A stretch of DNA of 64,000 nt, taken from Chaetoderma sp. LZ-2023a (lineage: Eukaryota; Mollusca; Caudofoveata; Chaetodermatida; Chaetodermatidae). Every line of letters begins with the position of its first letter. The stretch's first letter is position 1. The DNA is taken from the NCBI GenBank assembly GCA_034401795.1, contig CM067372.1:40962429-41026428 (forward strand). Reading direction: 5' to 3'. Of the stretch, positions 24,601-36,277 are shown in pieces. The notes under the pieces were generated by a model. It searched no databases. It saw only the letters and a list, made by a program, of their open reading frames with translations, and had not been told where the DNA came from. The position numbers and the translations under genes were made by a program.

Positions 24601-25070
24601 ACAACTTCTTCTCCAGTCTTCAGAACCACTGAACAGATCATGCCAAGATTTTGGAGATATGATTAGCGACTAAGAACCAGTACAGTTTATTCAGGGTAAG
24701 TTTATACGTCAAAAACATGGCCACCGTTTGACACTCAAAATGTAGTGTATTTGCAGGCATATTGGATTTTTTATTTGATGGAAATTGTTTTCGTATAGAA
24801 TTTTCGGTAATCTGATTTCAAATTTGCCATTTTCGAAATGGTCGGATAAACGGTTTGGTGGCCGTCATGGATCTTTTTCGCAACAGGGATAATTTCAAGC
24901 ATATATTGGGGAAAAATCATAAAGATACAGGTTTGTTCAAACGAAGCTGGTAGATCAATTTGTCTGGCAGGCATCTTAGATTCTGGCCGATTTTTATTTT
25001 TAAATGCCTGTAAAAGTCTTCTTTTCCGAACCTGAAGAAGAATTGGCGATTCTCCCAATCTCCAGTTAGG
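21640..25070 (+). repeat. Degenerate repeat block (CACCTGG / AACCACTGAAC / CATCTTGGAT words)
   Basis: Words such as TTAGCTCACCTGGTCTGAAAG, GTGAGCTTATGCCATGG, ACTTCTC(C/A)(A/G)GAACCACTG, CAAGTTTGTTCAA and GCCATCTTGGAT recur every few hundred bases, and GACCCTTGGGTCTCTTGTTAG closes one unit near 24423. This is the pattern of the common CACCTGGCC..GGGCCAGGTGAGC repeats of marine invertebrate genomes (from memory). Several diverged units are in tandem or nested. No gene found. Confidence 0.6.
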
Positions 25071-25219
25071 GCTGGAAGTTATCACTAATGAGGTGAAGAT
25101 GGTCCACCTAGGACTAACCAGACGTTCAGGTTGGAACGTGAAAATAGAGCCACATAACTAATGCATGTAGGACTCTAACCCTGTATGCCCTAATGGGGGG
25201 GGGGGGGCTCCATGGCAAC

Positions 25220-26095
25220 GGTTGTATATCAACCCTTTGTTGACATACAAAATATGGACTATGTACACAAGTCCTAAACTAACTTGTAGGTTGGAGGCAT
25301 GTTCCATAAGAATGACAGATGTTGAACATCTGGAAAAAGTGCAAAGGCAGAAGCAGAAGGAACGTCAAACATTACTAGACATGTGTGCTAGTGTAGCGAC
25401 CTATGCCCAACTAGGTGCAGAGCTGATCTACGCAACAATAGACAAGAAGGTCCTGTCCCTTCCGCTTTTATAGCAACATATGTAGAAATCCAAATATAAA
25501 AGAGCATCAACTGGCAAGACAGCAAGTGGCAGTTAAGAAGATTGATTCACTCAGCTGTTTTTAATTGTAAAAAGAACTCCCTACAAGCACAACCTGCCAT
25601 CTGCTTGCGAATTACTAGAGAGGCCAAGGAGCAAGTATGTGTGGAAGGCTCTGGAGAAGAAATCAATGACGGTTTATTGGGCAGAGAAGTGGCGTACACA
25701 CGTGGTAGTAAAGGCTCACTGAAATTCTTGAACAATGGGGGCAATAAGATGGGTAGAATGGTGTGTTCTACCCATCTATTTTGCCTCAGAGTATGGAATA
25801 CTGCTAACACTGATCCCAGGGAGGTAGAATACCCGTTATAAAGGTGAAAATGCACTGGAACGTATATACTACACGGAAATAAGGTTAAACAACATATGGT
25901 TGATACAACATGTCTAATGTGTGGAAAAGCGGCAGAAGATCGGCACCCATGTGATTGCTAAATGTAACTTCTACACTGAGCTATGCCAGGCTAGGCTGAT
26001 GAAGATCCTGTTGATGGCCTATGGGATGTGCGAAATAACCAAAATGGTTGATGAGCCTCTGATCCAGTTAACTCTAGACTGTTCATGAGTTTTGA
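25220..26095 (+). mobile_element. LINE C-terminal fragment
   Basis: Translation from about 25285 gives LEKVQRQKQKERQTLLDM..AQLGAELIYATIDKK, the helical C-terminal region after the RT of many LINEs. Further on, CLMCGK..AEDRHP..C at about 25915-25960 resembles the terminal Cys/His motif (CxxC, EDxxH, C). Frames shift several times, so it is an old fragment of the 3' end. The endonuclease and RT catalytic parts are absent. Confidence 0.6.
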
Positions 26096-26230
26096 TGACA
26101 CAGTTGAGCACCACTGAAATATGTATTGACAGCACTGGGCTAGACATCATCATCATACTTTTTTTAGGCATAACCCATGGACTTGTTATTTCCTCAGTGG
26201 TTTTTCTGCATTTTTTTGCAATATCCTTGA

Positions 26231-26231
26231 G

Positions 26232-26282
<51 letters not shown>
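26231..26282 (+). repeat. (CAT)n microsatellite
   Basis: About 17 CAT/ATC triplets. It follows the LINE fragment at 25220-26095 and could derive from its 3' tail. Confidence 0.95.
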
Positions 26283-26449
26283 TTTACGAGGCATTTGCTT
26301 GCTATTACATCAGTGCTTTTTGCTGTAGTATGGCTTGCTGAGTCCAATTTAAAGGTTCCCTCTTTGAAGCAGATATCTAGTCTGATTTTGAATGATTTAA
26401 CCTCTGTTATTCAATTAGGTCTAGCCAGAAGCTGTTAGATTCAAGAGCT

Positions 26450-27150
26450 TAACACTGATTTGTGGAAGTGATGTGGTGCAGATGGGTGTTCTCTGCGTCA
26501 GCTGCGTTGTGCCCGTCGCCTACACTCATGGTTACACCCTGCTGCGTCTAGCATTTGGTTAAATGTTGACTTGTGGTTGCCATAGTTTGTCTTATTGCTG
26601 TTGTTTTCATTTTAATTCTGTGTTTCTCTATGCTAGTGTCTCTTCATGCTACCACAAAAATGAGGCCATGAAAAGCAGATACCTATCTACCGATGATTGG
26701 AATCGCTACAGAGCACTTAGTCTGCTTGATTGAACAGATAGATTTATACACATAACATATACCAGGCTCGTTATCATTGGTGCGCCTAATCATCATCAGG
26801 TTTGAGATGTTAAGTCTGTTTTGGAAAAGTGCTGTGATGCAGATGGGTAATCCCTGTGTCAGCTGCAGTGTGTCGCATCATCCTGCTGCGCCACCACTCG
26901 TCTTCCATTGCTGTTGTTTTTTTCTGTGTTCCTAGCTACCCGAGTTTGCTTTTGTATGCTAGTGTCACTTCATCCTATTCACAAAAATGCAGCCGTGGAA
27001 AAGCAGTAACATATCTAATTTGAGTTCGATTTAACCATATCTGAATGAGATTTCGAATCCGCAAGTGATCTATGCTAGCCTCTCTTAATGCTACCACAAA
27101 AATGTGGCCATGGAAAGCCGAGTTATCTACTGGTAATATGAATTGCTGTC
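26450..27150 (+). repeat. Diverged tandem repeat (GATGCAGATGGGT / ATGCTAGTGTC words)
   Basis: GTG(C/A)TGCAGATGGGT..TCAGCTGC..CTGCTGCG occurs at about 26470-26545 and 26830-26895. TATGCTAGTGTC..CTACCACAAAAATG..GCC(A/G)TG(G/A)AAA occurs near 26630, 26960 and 27070. Unit about 350 bases, with a truncated third copy. Origin unknown. Confidence 0.5.
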
Positions 27151-27249
27151 AAGCATCGTCTCACCTGTACACTGTGGTACCACCCCATTAGTGAAGAAGT
27201 GCTTGTGACTACTTTATAGCTGTGCTTTATGTTGAGCTTGAGCTTGGTT

Positions 27250-27460
27250 TGTGTAAGACTGGATGGTTAAAAAGTAGTCTATCAATATTATATAGATCTC
27301 TGATGAGCTTGAATGTTTCAATTAAATCTCCTCGAAACCGTCTATATTTCAGTGACATTAGATTTAATGCTTCAAGTCTTTCCATGTAACTATTCTCTCT
27401 GATTTGTGTGACAAGTTTTGATGCTCAGCGTTGAACTCCTTGGAGTCAGGTAGCAGGAAG
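27250..27460 (-). mobile_element. CR1-like LINE C-terminal fragment
   Basis: Minus-strand translation reads YMERLEALNLMSLKYRR followed by RGDLIETFKLIRDLYNIDR, the conserved C-terminal block (RL..L.L..L..RR.RGDLIE..K) of CR1-group LINEs. Only this end is present; 5' truncated. Confidence 0.8.
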
Positions 27461-30400
27461 GACTAGCCAACCCGGAACCGATAACCTGCCTCCCTAGGTG
27501 CTGCTACGGCCACCCTATGGATGGCTATACCCAAAGCATGCATGATGGCAAGCATGTCTAAGACATTATTTGCCCCCTCTGCACATGTGCCGGTCCACTG
27601 GGAGTAACCCTGTAATAGGCAGATTTTCTTTGATAAAATGGGACACGGCTGCATTCGCGGGATCACGATGACTGAGTGGACACTTTTAGGTAGTATATGA
27701 TCTTTGCATGACTTCTTCTTCATAATGGACATGATCACAAAAGTTTCAGGGAATGCTTGGTATCATTGAAAAGCCTGTCAGTTCTGCTTCCTCGTCATGA
27801 TAACTACAGGTCAAGACAAGAAGGAAGCAGCCATTAGAAACCTGAATCCGTGTGTGTTCTCAGAAAATATAGTATAAAATCTGACCTCTCCATGAAACTC
27901 GGTGACTCCTGCTTGATGCTGCGGTGGCTGGCGTATTCGTAAGGATGATCACTGATTAGCTGGAAATATCATCAATCAGCCATTCATCAAAAGATAATGA
28001 GATGTAGAGCTGAGAGTATAAAAGCTGATGGCTCTGCTACTTTGAGACCAACTGCTGAAAGGTTGCTCACTGTACGCCTTGCCAACGACCCTGGTCGATG
28101 GTATTTGTTCCACTTTCCTGATTCCGGGACAAGGAATGCACAAAATGACTTTTGAGTTCAACTGCTCTGGGCAGGTCGTGATCTACAAAGGTGACAGCAT
28201 GGCAGCCAATTTTTTAACAGCCGATATAGAGTGATCAAATAACACACTAAATTCCTTGCCCTCAGAAATTTCCACCGCTCCTGCACTGCTCAAGAAACTC
28301 TGCTCACTGAATCTCTGCACGGTCTCCTGAGTTTGAAGAAGAGTAGATTCGATTACACCCCGAGAGAACCTGCTGATTTCTCCTGCACTGAAACATCACA
28401 GAAAAACACTGCTGTTGGCCATCGTCTTGCTACAATGAAACTTGAGAAACCGCAGCTCAGTACTCCCCTTCGACTGGGTTTGGCTTTGCTGCATTTTACC
28501 GACTTGTTCTAAAGGACTATTTTCCCGTCACGAAAGGGCATTTCCAAGGGGGCCGATACTAATTCTACTGCTCCACTTTGTGCCACAGACCTGTGAGATA
28601 AATAAACTTGTTGCACACCACTTTTTCTTGTGACCGCTTCTCTGTGAGGAACCACTGAACTTTCTTCCATTTTAAGAAGTACCACCTGCCTGGATTATTG
28701 TGATCTCTGGCCATAGAGGATTAAGTCACCACATGACGTTGTACTTGGGGAATATACATACCAAGGTTTGTTAAGAGCCAGCAATGCCCGCAATAGTGAA
28801 ACCTAGACCCTGCATCCACAGGACTGTTTTTTCGACCGTGACTGTGAACTTTCTACCGCGATTTATGACCTGAACTGTGCATGATAAAATCTTAAATGTA
28901 CTCACTAATCTAGTTTTCCATTTCTTACAGATTTCTAAATACATCGCCTTATAAGCACCGTTTGTCAATATTTTACCACTTTCTACCAACTGCTCCACTT
29001 TCATCTCAAGGAATGTTATAAAAGAGATTGCACACCACTCAATGTGAAGACAAATACTAGCATTGTAGCGGTGTCACTTTTATAAGTACTGATTAATACT
29101 TCTGAATAAGAAATATTGCCATGACTAGGAAAGTCCCTCCGTTCATGGTGCTTCTCAGCTCGCCTTACTTGTGCCTGAAAATCTTGTTGTCTACTAGTTG
29201 TGCTGTAGCGAACAGTTTCGAGGTCACAATATCGCTTCCTGCTACGTAAGACCACTCCCCACAGATGCCTCTTGTTCATGGCTTCGAATAACCCCCATCA
29301 TCCTTTTACCCACCCCAATGGGTCTTGTGACCCTTACATTTTCTCTTCTATAGGGAGGTTTTTGCCGCCTAAATTTTGCACTAACCACTAAGATGCACTA
29401 AGTGTATCACCCTAGGCTGAATAGAAACACTGCGGCACAACTCTTCTCCATTGCTTAGTGAACCTTTTCTTTTCAGACTGCTTTGCCAAGCGGTCAGGAT
29501 AAACGTAGTTTTAATTAAAATATCATGTGGTTAACACAGATTCTTGTGACCGAATCAGATAATCGCTGCATCACTGGAATCTTTTCCAAGTCTGCCGCGT
29601 ATTCATAGCAACCAGGCTTGGCAGAGGTTCCACTAAACTCTTTCCTCTTTAATTACATGGACCTGTTTGTGTGTTTGCAACTCAGAATGACCACCCCTTG
29701 AACCATGTCAGGATCTTTTTCATGTCACTCAAGTCGGTCTAGGCCCTGAGCCAAAGATTTGCCTGGCCCTGCGAGGGAAGAGGGTCTCGCATAATCTAAC
29801 CAATCACACCGTTTGCGACTGAGTGAGGCCATAACCCGCAAAACATTTTGGATAACTAAAAACACTGCCTTGTGCAGGATCCCTTCTAAAGTATTAGAGT
29901 TAGGGGCACAGAAGCCACCAACCCCCCCCCACCCCCCCCCCCCCACCACACACCCCTCTGGCCATCTGCTGAGAACATCGGATTAACTAGGTGGCAATGA
30001 CTAAAACTCCTCAGGACAATAAGTATGATTCTTCTCCCAATCCGCCTTCAGCAGACCTTTAGGAAATAGTTAACTTTCAGCGCCAAATGACTCTCATGGC
30101 TAACTAACTTTATATTGACCAACAAAACGATTGGTGACCGTTAGCGACATGACTGCCCGGGATAGACAGAAAAAGTCTGCTGTCTAAAATATTTGAGGTC
30201 TGACTTATTCTATGTCATGTCGCATTAGTATCTATGGTTGCTGTAGGAAAATTGTCTCTTCTTCCTCGTTTGATGATGAAAGTCATGTGCTTCAGATATC
30301 GAAGGAAAGTTGAAATCCCCTACAATAAGAATGTGGTCAGCATTAGCGGTTTCAACCTTGTTTGCAGATTTAACAGTCTATTAATGAAGAGGCTGTAACT

Positions 30401-30965
30401 CCATAAATGAACTAAACTGAAGTATGGCACGGCACCACATTACTTTAATTGTATTACTCCGAATACCTTTCCCGCATATCTGCTTTAATTAGGTTACTCC
30501 AAATACATTTACCGACCTTGCCCTTATGCGTACCGGAGGCAATTGGGTTGGTTTACATTTGGTACTAAAATCCTGAAATATGATTGGTTTATCTCGTCGT
30601 TAAAAATATCAATTTTTTTTTCTAAATTAATTTTGGCAAATAATTTTCTAATAAATTAGACAAGCCATCAAACGACAAAAACCATGATGAATGTAAGAAA
30701 TGACTCGGAAAACATAACGGTTAAACATTAGATTTACCCGATTCACAATAATTCTTCATTTTATAATGTAATGTGTTTCCGTGAGGTAAAAATTTTTTTT
30801 CCTTTTCTCAGTTTCTTAAAGTTCATCTTCCATGCAAAAAGAAACAGTGTTTAGTAAGCGCCTGCCAGTAACAGCATATATCCTTATTCTGGCAATATCG
30901 TCTTTCTATCCCCATACGAAAACTGGTAACTTAAGTTTATTTGCTTTATTTTGCTTTGCAGCTTT
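27461..30965. other. Unclassified stretch
   Basis: I recognise no gene. Visible items: C-runs near 29920-29945, scattered AACCACTGAACTTTCTTCC-like words, and small open frames (27463-27738, 28771-29004, 29016-29279, all minus) without family signature or splice context. Host exons or old LINE sequence cannot be excluded. Confidence 0.3.
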
Positions 30966-30969
30966 TTCC

Positions 30970-32320
30970 GGATCTGCATCATCTGGTTCTTCATTCTCTA
31001 GGCAGGTTTGGTGGAAGATGCTGCAGTCATAAACAGCACCATCGTCCACCAAACTTGCTGTATATTGTGCGCCAGTTTCTCTGCTCTAGATATAATAGAG
31101 GATGGAATATTGCCATCAGTGTGGTAGGTGTAAATTTAGGAGAGCTATGCCAAGATGAACAGCATGAAATGAACCGAAATAGATGATCCCTACCAGATCT
31201 CAATCAGCTTGAACATTCATCTGATATTCCTTTTTCTCAGTGAACATATCGGATGTCGATAGTCGGGACTACTGCACTTTAAGGGCCGCCGTTAATGGCC
31301 ACCAAAATCTCACAAAGTACCGCAAACAGCGTGATTCCCCGCGATTTCAGTGGTTGCTAGGAATCCCTTTAACTCAGAGCTTATTGGTTAACGTCAAACA
31401 CATTCTGGGGAACCTTAATTATGACGTTGACCAATAGCATTATATGTTTAGAACGTTTTGGAGAGGAGAGTAAGGAGTTTGATTGTGACGTCAGTGACTT
31501 TCCAAATAGTATTACATCATTGCATTATTACGTCATAAATGAATTGCTCGCTTGCATCATTTGTGTTGAAAATTTGGCAAAATAGTAAATTCAATAAATG
31601 TATCATTCCAAATATTTAAAGCACAGTTTGGATTCATTCCCGCGTTTTCTAGATCTAATAAAATGCATATATGTCGATGAAAACAAAGCAAACATATCGC
31701 TACCAACATCATCTAATCATTTCTATATAAACCCTGTTTGCTTGAATTTTTTACTATAAAATTATTAGGAAATACTGATCCTATTCTTGGAAAATCCTTA
31801 GCAACCATTAAAATCTCGTGAAATCTCACCACTAACGGTATTTCAGGATATTTCAGCGGCCATTATCGGCGGCCCCTAAACTGCAGTCTAGCCCGATAGT
31901 CTACCTCAAACAAAATACTTGTCTACAGTCATATCCACCAACAACTTTCTCACTCTAATACTGCTATGTTATTGTTGAGTACGCCCTCCCCCTCCTCCCA
32001 TCCCCTCCCACCCCCACTCCCAATGTACCATATTAAAATCCCTGTAGCTACAATAAACATCCTAGATGGAAAACAATTACAAAATGTGAAGATCGTTTAT
32101 ATGTAGAACACTCTAGGACAAAATGGTACAAATATATATGTTGTTCCATCCTGTGCTTACGCCTATACAGGCGTTATTATATTACAGATGTTTATATCAG
32201 CTGTCACCTTATATATTGTAATGTCTTGTTTTATGTGTAGGGGGTCCATCGATTCATAGGCTCTGCCTTTGATGGACTGCCCGAATGTGATGTATATATC
32301 CTATATTAAGCATGAAATAA
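30970..32320 (-). repeat. Dispersed repeat, copy 2 (inverted partner of 10240-11130)
   Basis: Reads on the minus strand as 10240-11130, from CCTATGAATCGATGGACC near 32255 to CTGTTTATGACTGCAGCATC near 31030. It is split at 31265-31893 by a hAT-like MITE and lacks the small foldback present in copy 1. The two copies differ by many substitutions, so the duplication is old. Confidence 0.75.
31265..31893. mobile_element. hAT-like MITE, 629 bp, with perfect 8-bp target duplication
   Basis: CGATAGTC occurs at 31257-31264 and 31894-31901, immediately outside inverted ends GGGACTACTGCACTTTAAGG and its imperfect partner; the longest agreeing core is GGGCCGCCG-TAATGGCC. An 8-bp duplication with short TIRs is the hallmark of hAT transposons. 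No transposase frame, so it is non-autonomous. The homologous place in the partner repeat (about 10797-10809) is uninterrupted. A related copy lies at 47300-47872. Confidence 0.8.
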
Positions 32321-33384
32321 ATAATTTTGAATCTCAAAACAAACAAAAATGATAGTATCCTGTTTCGGTGAGACTACGTAGAGGGATGCCCAAATGTCTT
32401 TCTGGACAATAAAGTTACAATGTGGAGCAAAAAATGCTGAACATTCGGATGTGTCAGAATGGGGAACTGTTTTATTGTCATTTTCTTCTTCTTTTTTTTA
32501 TTCATGTGGTGGCGGTGTGATGGTTCCTCAAACTGGAGCTTGATGGCTTAATGACTGAAGCATCAAATGGAAATATGCATAAGTTATTAAATAATGCATA
32601 TACTCATTGATTTTGATAATAAAAAAAAGTGCTAAGAACAGGCACTGCGCTATTGACTTTTGAACTACCCTGTCGAGTATGTATTTTGACATTGGTCATG
32701 TGGTATAAATAAAATAGATGACGGAGAAAATTGTCCAATATTTGAATCAAAAAATTTACGACTTATTTAAAATGCAATGATTTAAAGGCATATGATAAAA
32801 AGTAATAAGAAAATGGGATATTTTTTACATGCTAAAGTTGATTTAGTACTCACATAACATCATAAAGTGCATTTTGAGGCAAACCGTGGTAAGCGTTACC
32901 GCTAATCACCATACTATTTAACTACAAAATTATGACATCATGAGAACGTCATGTTATGCAGCGCATGCGTAATGAAAGTTCACTGAAACTAGAGCCTCAC
33001 CGAAACTCGATACCCCACGATAAATATCTTTGCTTATTCCCATCATTATTAGTACAGTAGAAATTGACATGGACCCGGACATTTTGTATAACAGACACAT
33101 TTTTGTTTTAATCACTTCGGTATGGCCCAAAATACATCCCAGAAAAATTCTCCAAAATTCACACATGGGGAAATATATGTTTTTTAGAGGAAATTCAAAA
33201 TGGCCGCCAAGGCGATGACCAATAACCAGGTAATATGTATTTTGACTCTAAAAACCCGTGTTTTGGTAAGTGTTGTACAGTTTAAAGTATGTCATCATCA
33301 AAATCACTTGATAAACTATAAATTTAATGCAAACTGAGCGACTGTTGTGAAACACAGCGAACAGGCAGAATGGCTGAAAGTTGT
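32321..33384. other. Intergenic stretch with a short dispersed repeat
   Basis: No gene recognised. 33040-33190 is the inverted counterpart of 47060-47215 (shared CCGGACATTTTGTATAACAG and AAATTCACAC..GGGGAAA), so it is a dispersed repeat. The remainder is AT-rich and unremarkable. Confidence 0.45.
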
Positions 33385-34430
33385 CTATGCATTTTCACTT
33401 TCAAATTTTGAGCTGTTAAGGCAGTGACCTTCAAATTTACAATGTATGCCACAGAGAATGTCTTTCTTGGAGCAACTACATGAGGAACACAGACGTGTGC
33501 TGCTTTTACACTGGCATCTTATATTTAGAAGTAGCTCCGGCGGCGCTGCTGACTTGTCCGTAATGATCGCTGTCGCTGATCCTTGTTCTACTGCATAACC
33601 ATACTCTTCTTTCTTTAACACAGTTTTTATGTGAAGTCATGTGCTTGCTTGGAGATGAATCCGAAGGCTATGGAAGTATGCTGCCCTACGTGTGGGTGGC
33701 ATCCTTTCAACTGGTACGTGCTTAGGAGAGATGGCAGTCATGTATCTGAGATTGTCTAAGCCAGGACTTCTTGATCCAGCACTATACAAAGACTTAATGT
33801 ACTTTTCACCAATAATCATTATATCCGCCTTTGATCTGGAGATGTCGCCAAATGCAAGTACATCTTGTCTGAGGGTTGGTGAAGGTTGGATCATTTTCAT
33901 ATGCTTTACTTTGCCCATGCCATATAAAGCTGATGTCGTGTCACATCCAGACATACTATGGACGAATGGCAGGCACATACACAATTCCTTGCCTAAGATC
34001 TCTGTGGCCACTTTGATGCATAGCTTATGTTGTTTTGTTTGTAGGGAAATATTTGCAGAGGCGCTTGCATGATAGAGGAGTAAGATCAATATGACTGTAT
34101 CGTCAGCAACAACTATCGTTGTTCTTTCAGTTCCTGCCAATTCTAATGCTCTCCTTACAATCACCACATCAGCATTGCCTTCATCTACTGCATGTAACAC
34201 CTCAACACCTGCATCTGATAAATGTTTTGCCAACAGATTTATGGTATTCTGCTTGTTGCGTTTGTTTGATAGAAATCCAGTTTTGTTTCCTGGAACAGGT
34301 GTGTTGTCTTGGACAGCTACATCAGGAGCGCCAACTTGATTAAGCCGTCATCGCTTCTGTTCTTGATCTTTTGTGGTCTCAGTTTGATAATTATCAAATA
34401 TAACGCATACAGGCGCATCAAGCATCTGAT
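33385..34430 (-). pseudogene. Fossil gene, 3' segment: FEN/PIN-like nuclease region and Cys-rich C-terminus
   Basis: Last part of a large minus-strand gene that runs from 46680 to 33385 and is split by insertions. Read 5' to 3' on the minus strand: a VCVIFDNYQTE block; TGFLSNKRNKQNTINLLAKHL; DEGNADVVIVRRALE; TTIVVADDTVILILLLYH; PFVHSMSGCDTTSALYGMGK; PPTRRAAYFHSLR; and a Cys-rich end (CQCK..CSSCSCSKKDILCGIHC). The series acidic helix, hydrophobic strand with acidic residues, then GCD followed by GxGK resembles FEN1/XPG-family nucleases, where GCD precedes a helix-hairpin-helix. From memory, predicted proteins with GCDTTSA are common in marine invertebrates but uncharacterised. This copy has some small breaks and appears to have lost part of the acidic set. 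Function is inference. Confidence 0.65.
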
Positions 34431-34499
34431 AATGTACTACTGATGCTACGAATGAGCTACAAACGGTCTCCATTGTTCCAACCTTAGGTCATGGTATCC

Positions 34500-35132
34500 G
34501 ATGCAAAAGTGCGCAGCCATCAAATACTCTTGCAGCTGGCTCTGTTGTCTCTTGCTGTAGCATTGCTGTGTTCATTTCAATTATATACTTCGCCAGTTGT
34601 GACTTTTGCGATTTCCCAGTTGTTACTTTTGCGATTTCCTCATAGTTCCGTCATCGTGGAAGAGGGCGGGACATACCGTTGCAAGCTTGTATTCAAAGAC
34701 CGCTTTGTCTGGAGGTCCTGAAACAGATGCAGTTGACGGTACAGCTCCTGGGAAGACATATGGACATCTTCATTTCCTACTTTAACTACCTTTCGCATGA
34801 CAGCAAATGTTACAGCTTGATCTGCTTTCTTTAGCGTAATGTCGCCAAACCTTTTCTCATTTAACTTCTCATGAATTCTTCGACCAATATCAATGGCATC
34901 ATCGGCAGTAACACGATGGTCTGCAATCAAATCAGTTGCGATATTTCTCAGTTGGTCGTCTTCAACTGTGAATGGATTGTGTTCTCTGAGAAACAGAGTG
35001 AATTTCTTCATGTCCTCTACATCTCGTCTCATATTTGCAGGGTGAACATCTCTGTGTTGTTCCGACCATGTCCCAGTGAACGTGTCAGTCAATGACCGCA
35101 GAGCGTGTGTGTACTGTGCTATGATGTGTGCA
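34500..35132 (-). pseudogene. Fossil gene, central segment
   Basis: Continues the same reading from the segment at 36278-37472, beyond a hAT-like insertion. Sequence reads AHIIAQYTHALRSL, TGTWSEQHRDVHPANMRRD, NPFTVEDDQLRNIATDLIA, a charged helical stretch and KADQAVTFAVMRKV. On both sides of the insertion the frame is the same once one copy of the 8-bp duplication is discounted, which shows the gene was uninterrupted when the transposon landed. The 3' end of this segment (below about 34640) degrades. No known domain recognised; a helical linker before the nuclease-like part is likely. Confidence 0.65.
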
Positions 35133-35140
35133 GTGAGAAG

Positions 35141-36269
35141 TAGGTTTGCGCGATATTTCGATTTAATTGTGAAGTTCGATTTATTTTTAAAATCACGATT
35201 TTTACGATGTAATTGAGGAAAGATCGGAAAATCGTCAAAAATTTCATGTTTTTACAAAATCTGAATTGTGTACTTTTTCCGTCGCATTATATCAGTACAT
35301 GAGTACACTTATAATCGTTTCACGCCTGTGTTCATTGTGTGTATATCCCGCCGTGCCATGCATGTGTCGAATAATTACGAATCACAACACAAAGCGCTAC
35401 AATAAACAAGCTAACAATAGCGAGGTAACACCTTTGTCATTGAGAAAACCAGCTAGTTACTCCGGCGAATCGCCATATAATTTTCTTTCTTTCGCTGCAG
35501 ACCCTGAGTCTGTTGTGAAATGTCAAGTATATACAGTTTCAGAGTATTAGGCAATCAGTGAACATAATTCTGTTTAATTCTAGAGTTAGCAATTTCAGAC
35601 GGTATAATAATTTTTCCTTTTTGATTCGGTTGTCATGTCAAATTAAAGAAAATAAAGCAACAGCATTCCAGGTTGTTTGGTTTTGAACTGTGCATTCTGT
35701 TGATTACTCTTAAATGTAAATCGTACATTCTGAAAGCAACTATAAACCGCACTATAGGACGAGTTTATGCCGTTACACTAGTACCTACTCAACGCTATCG
35801 TCCTTTGTATGTGAATTGCGCAGTATCTCCCGCGCTACTAATATTAGCGTCTTCGCGTTACTCCGGTAATTACCTAAACTCGTCCTACAAAGGGAGGCTA
35901 TAAGCGGAAGCATCACGTAATTTATATTTTTTTCTCGGCGACATTTTATCTCAAATTTTGATGAATTAAATAATGTTTATTAAACTATACGCAATATTTA
36001 GGCGGTCCCAATTAATAATTTCACGCCCGCGATGATGGATATAAGATATACATTAAGCATAGGCGTAGGATGGTACGAATTCGTCGCATGAACATCATCA
36101 TGTGTTCTAATTTTGTGCTATTTTTGTATGATTTATTTAAACTTCTAGAAACGAGTCACATTAACCCGGTTTATACCTTTGGGAATTTGGACATACGATT
36201 TAATCGAAAATCGCGATTTTTTTCATAAAATCGATCGCGATGTTTCAAATAAAAAATCGCGCAAGCCTA
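35141..36269. mobile_element. hAT-like non-autonomous element, 1,129 bp, with perfect 8-bp target duplication
   Basis: GTGAGAAG is present at 35133-35140 and 36270-36277. The element ends are TAGGTTTGCGCGAT and, at the far end in complement, TAGGCTTGCGCGAT: 14-base TIRs with one mismatch. TAGG-type ends and an 8-bp duplication fit the hAT superfamily. AT-rich inside, with further inverted GATTTAATCGAAAATCGCGA-like words near both ends. No transposase. A TTTAGGCGGTCC block near 35999 is shared with the element at 56670-57720. Confidence 0.85.
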
Positions 36270-36277
36270 GTGAGAAG

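Noticed and set aside
26019-26294. Frame starting with a long Met run
   Set aside because: Translation of the (CAT)n microsatellite.
27463-29279. Three minus-strand frames of 77-91 codons as exons of a host gene
   Set aside because: No domain, no consistent splice sites and no agreement between them; left as unclassified.
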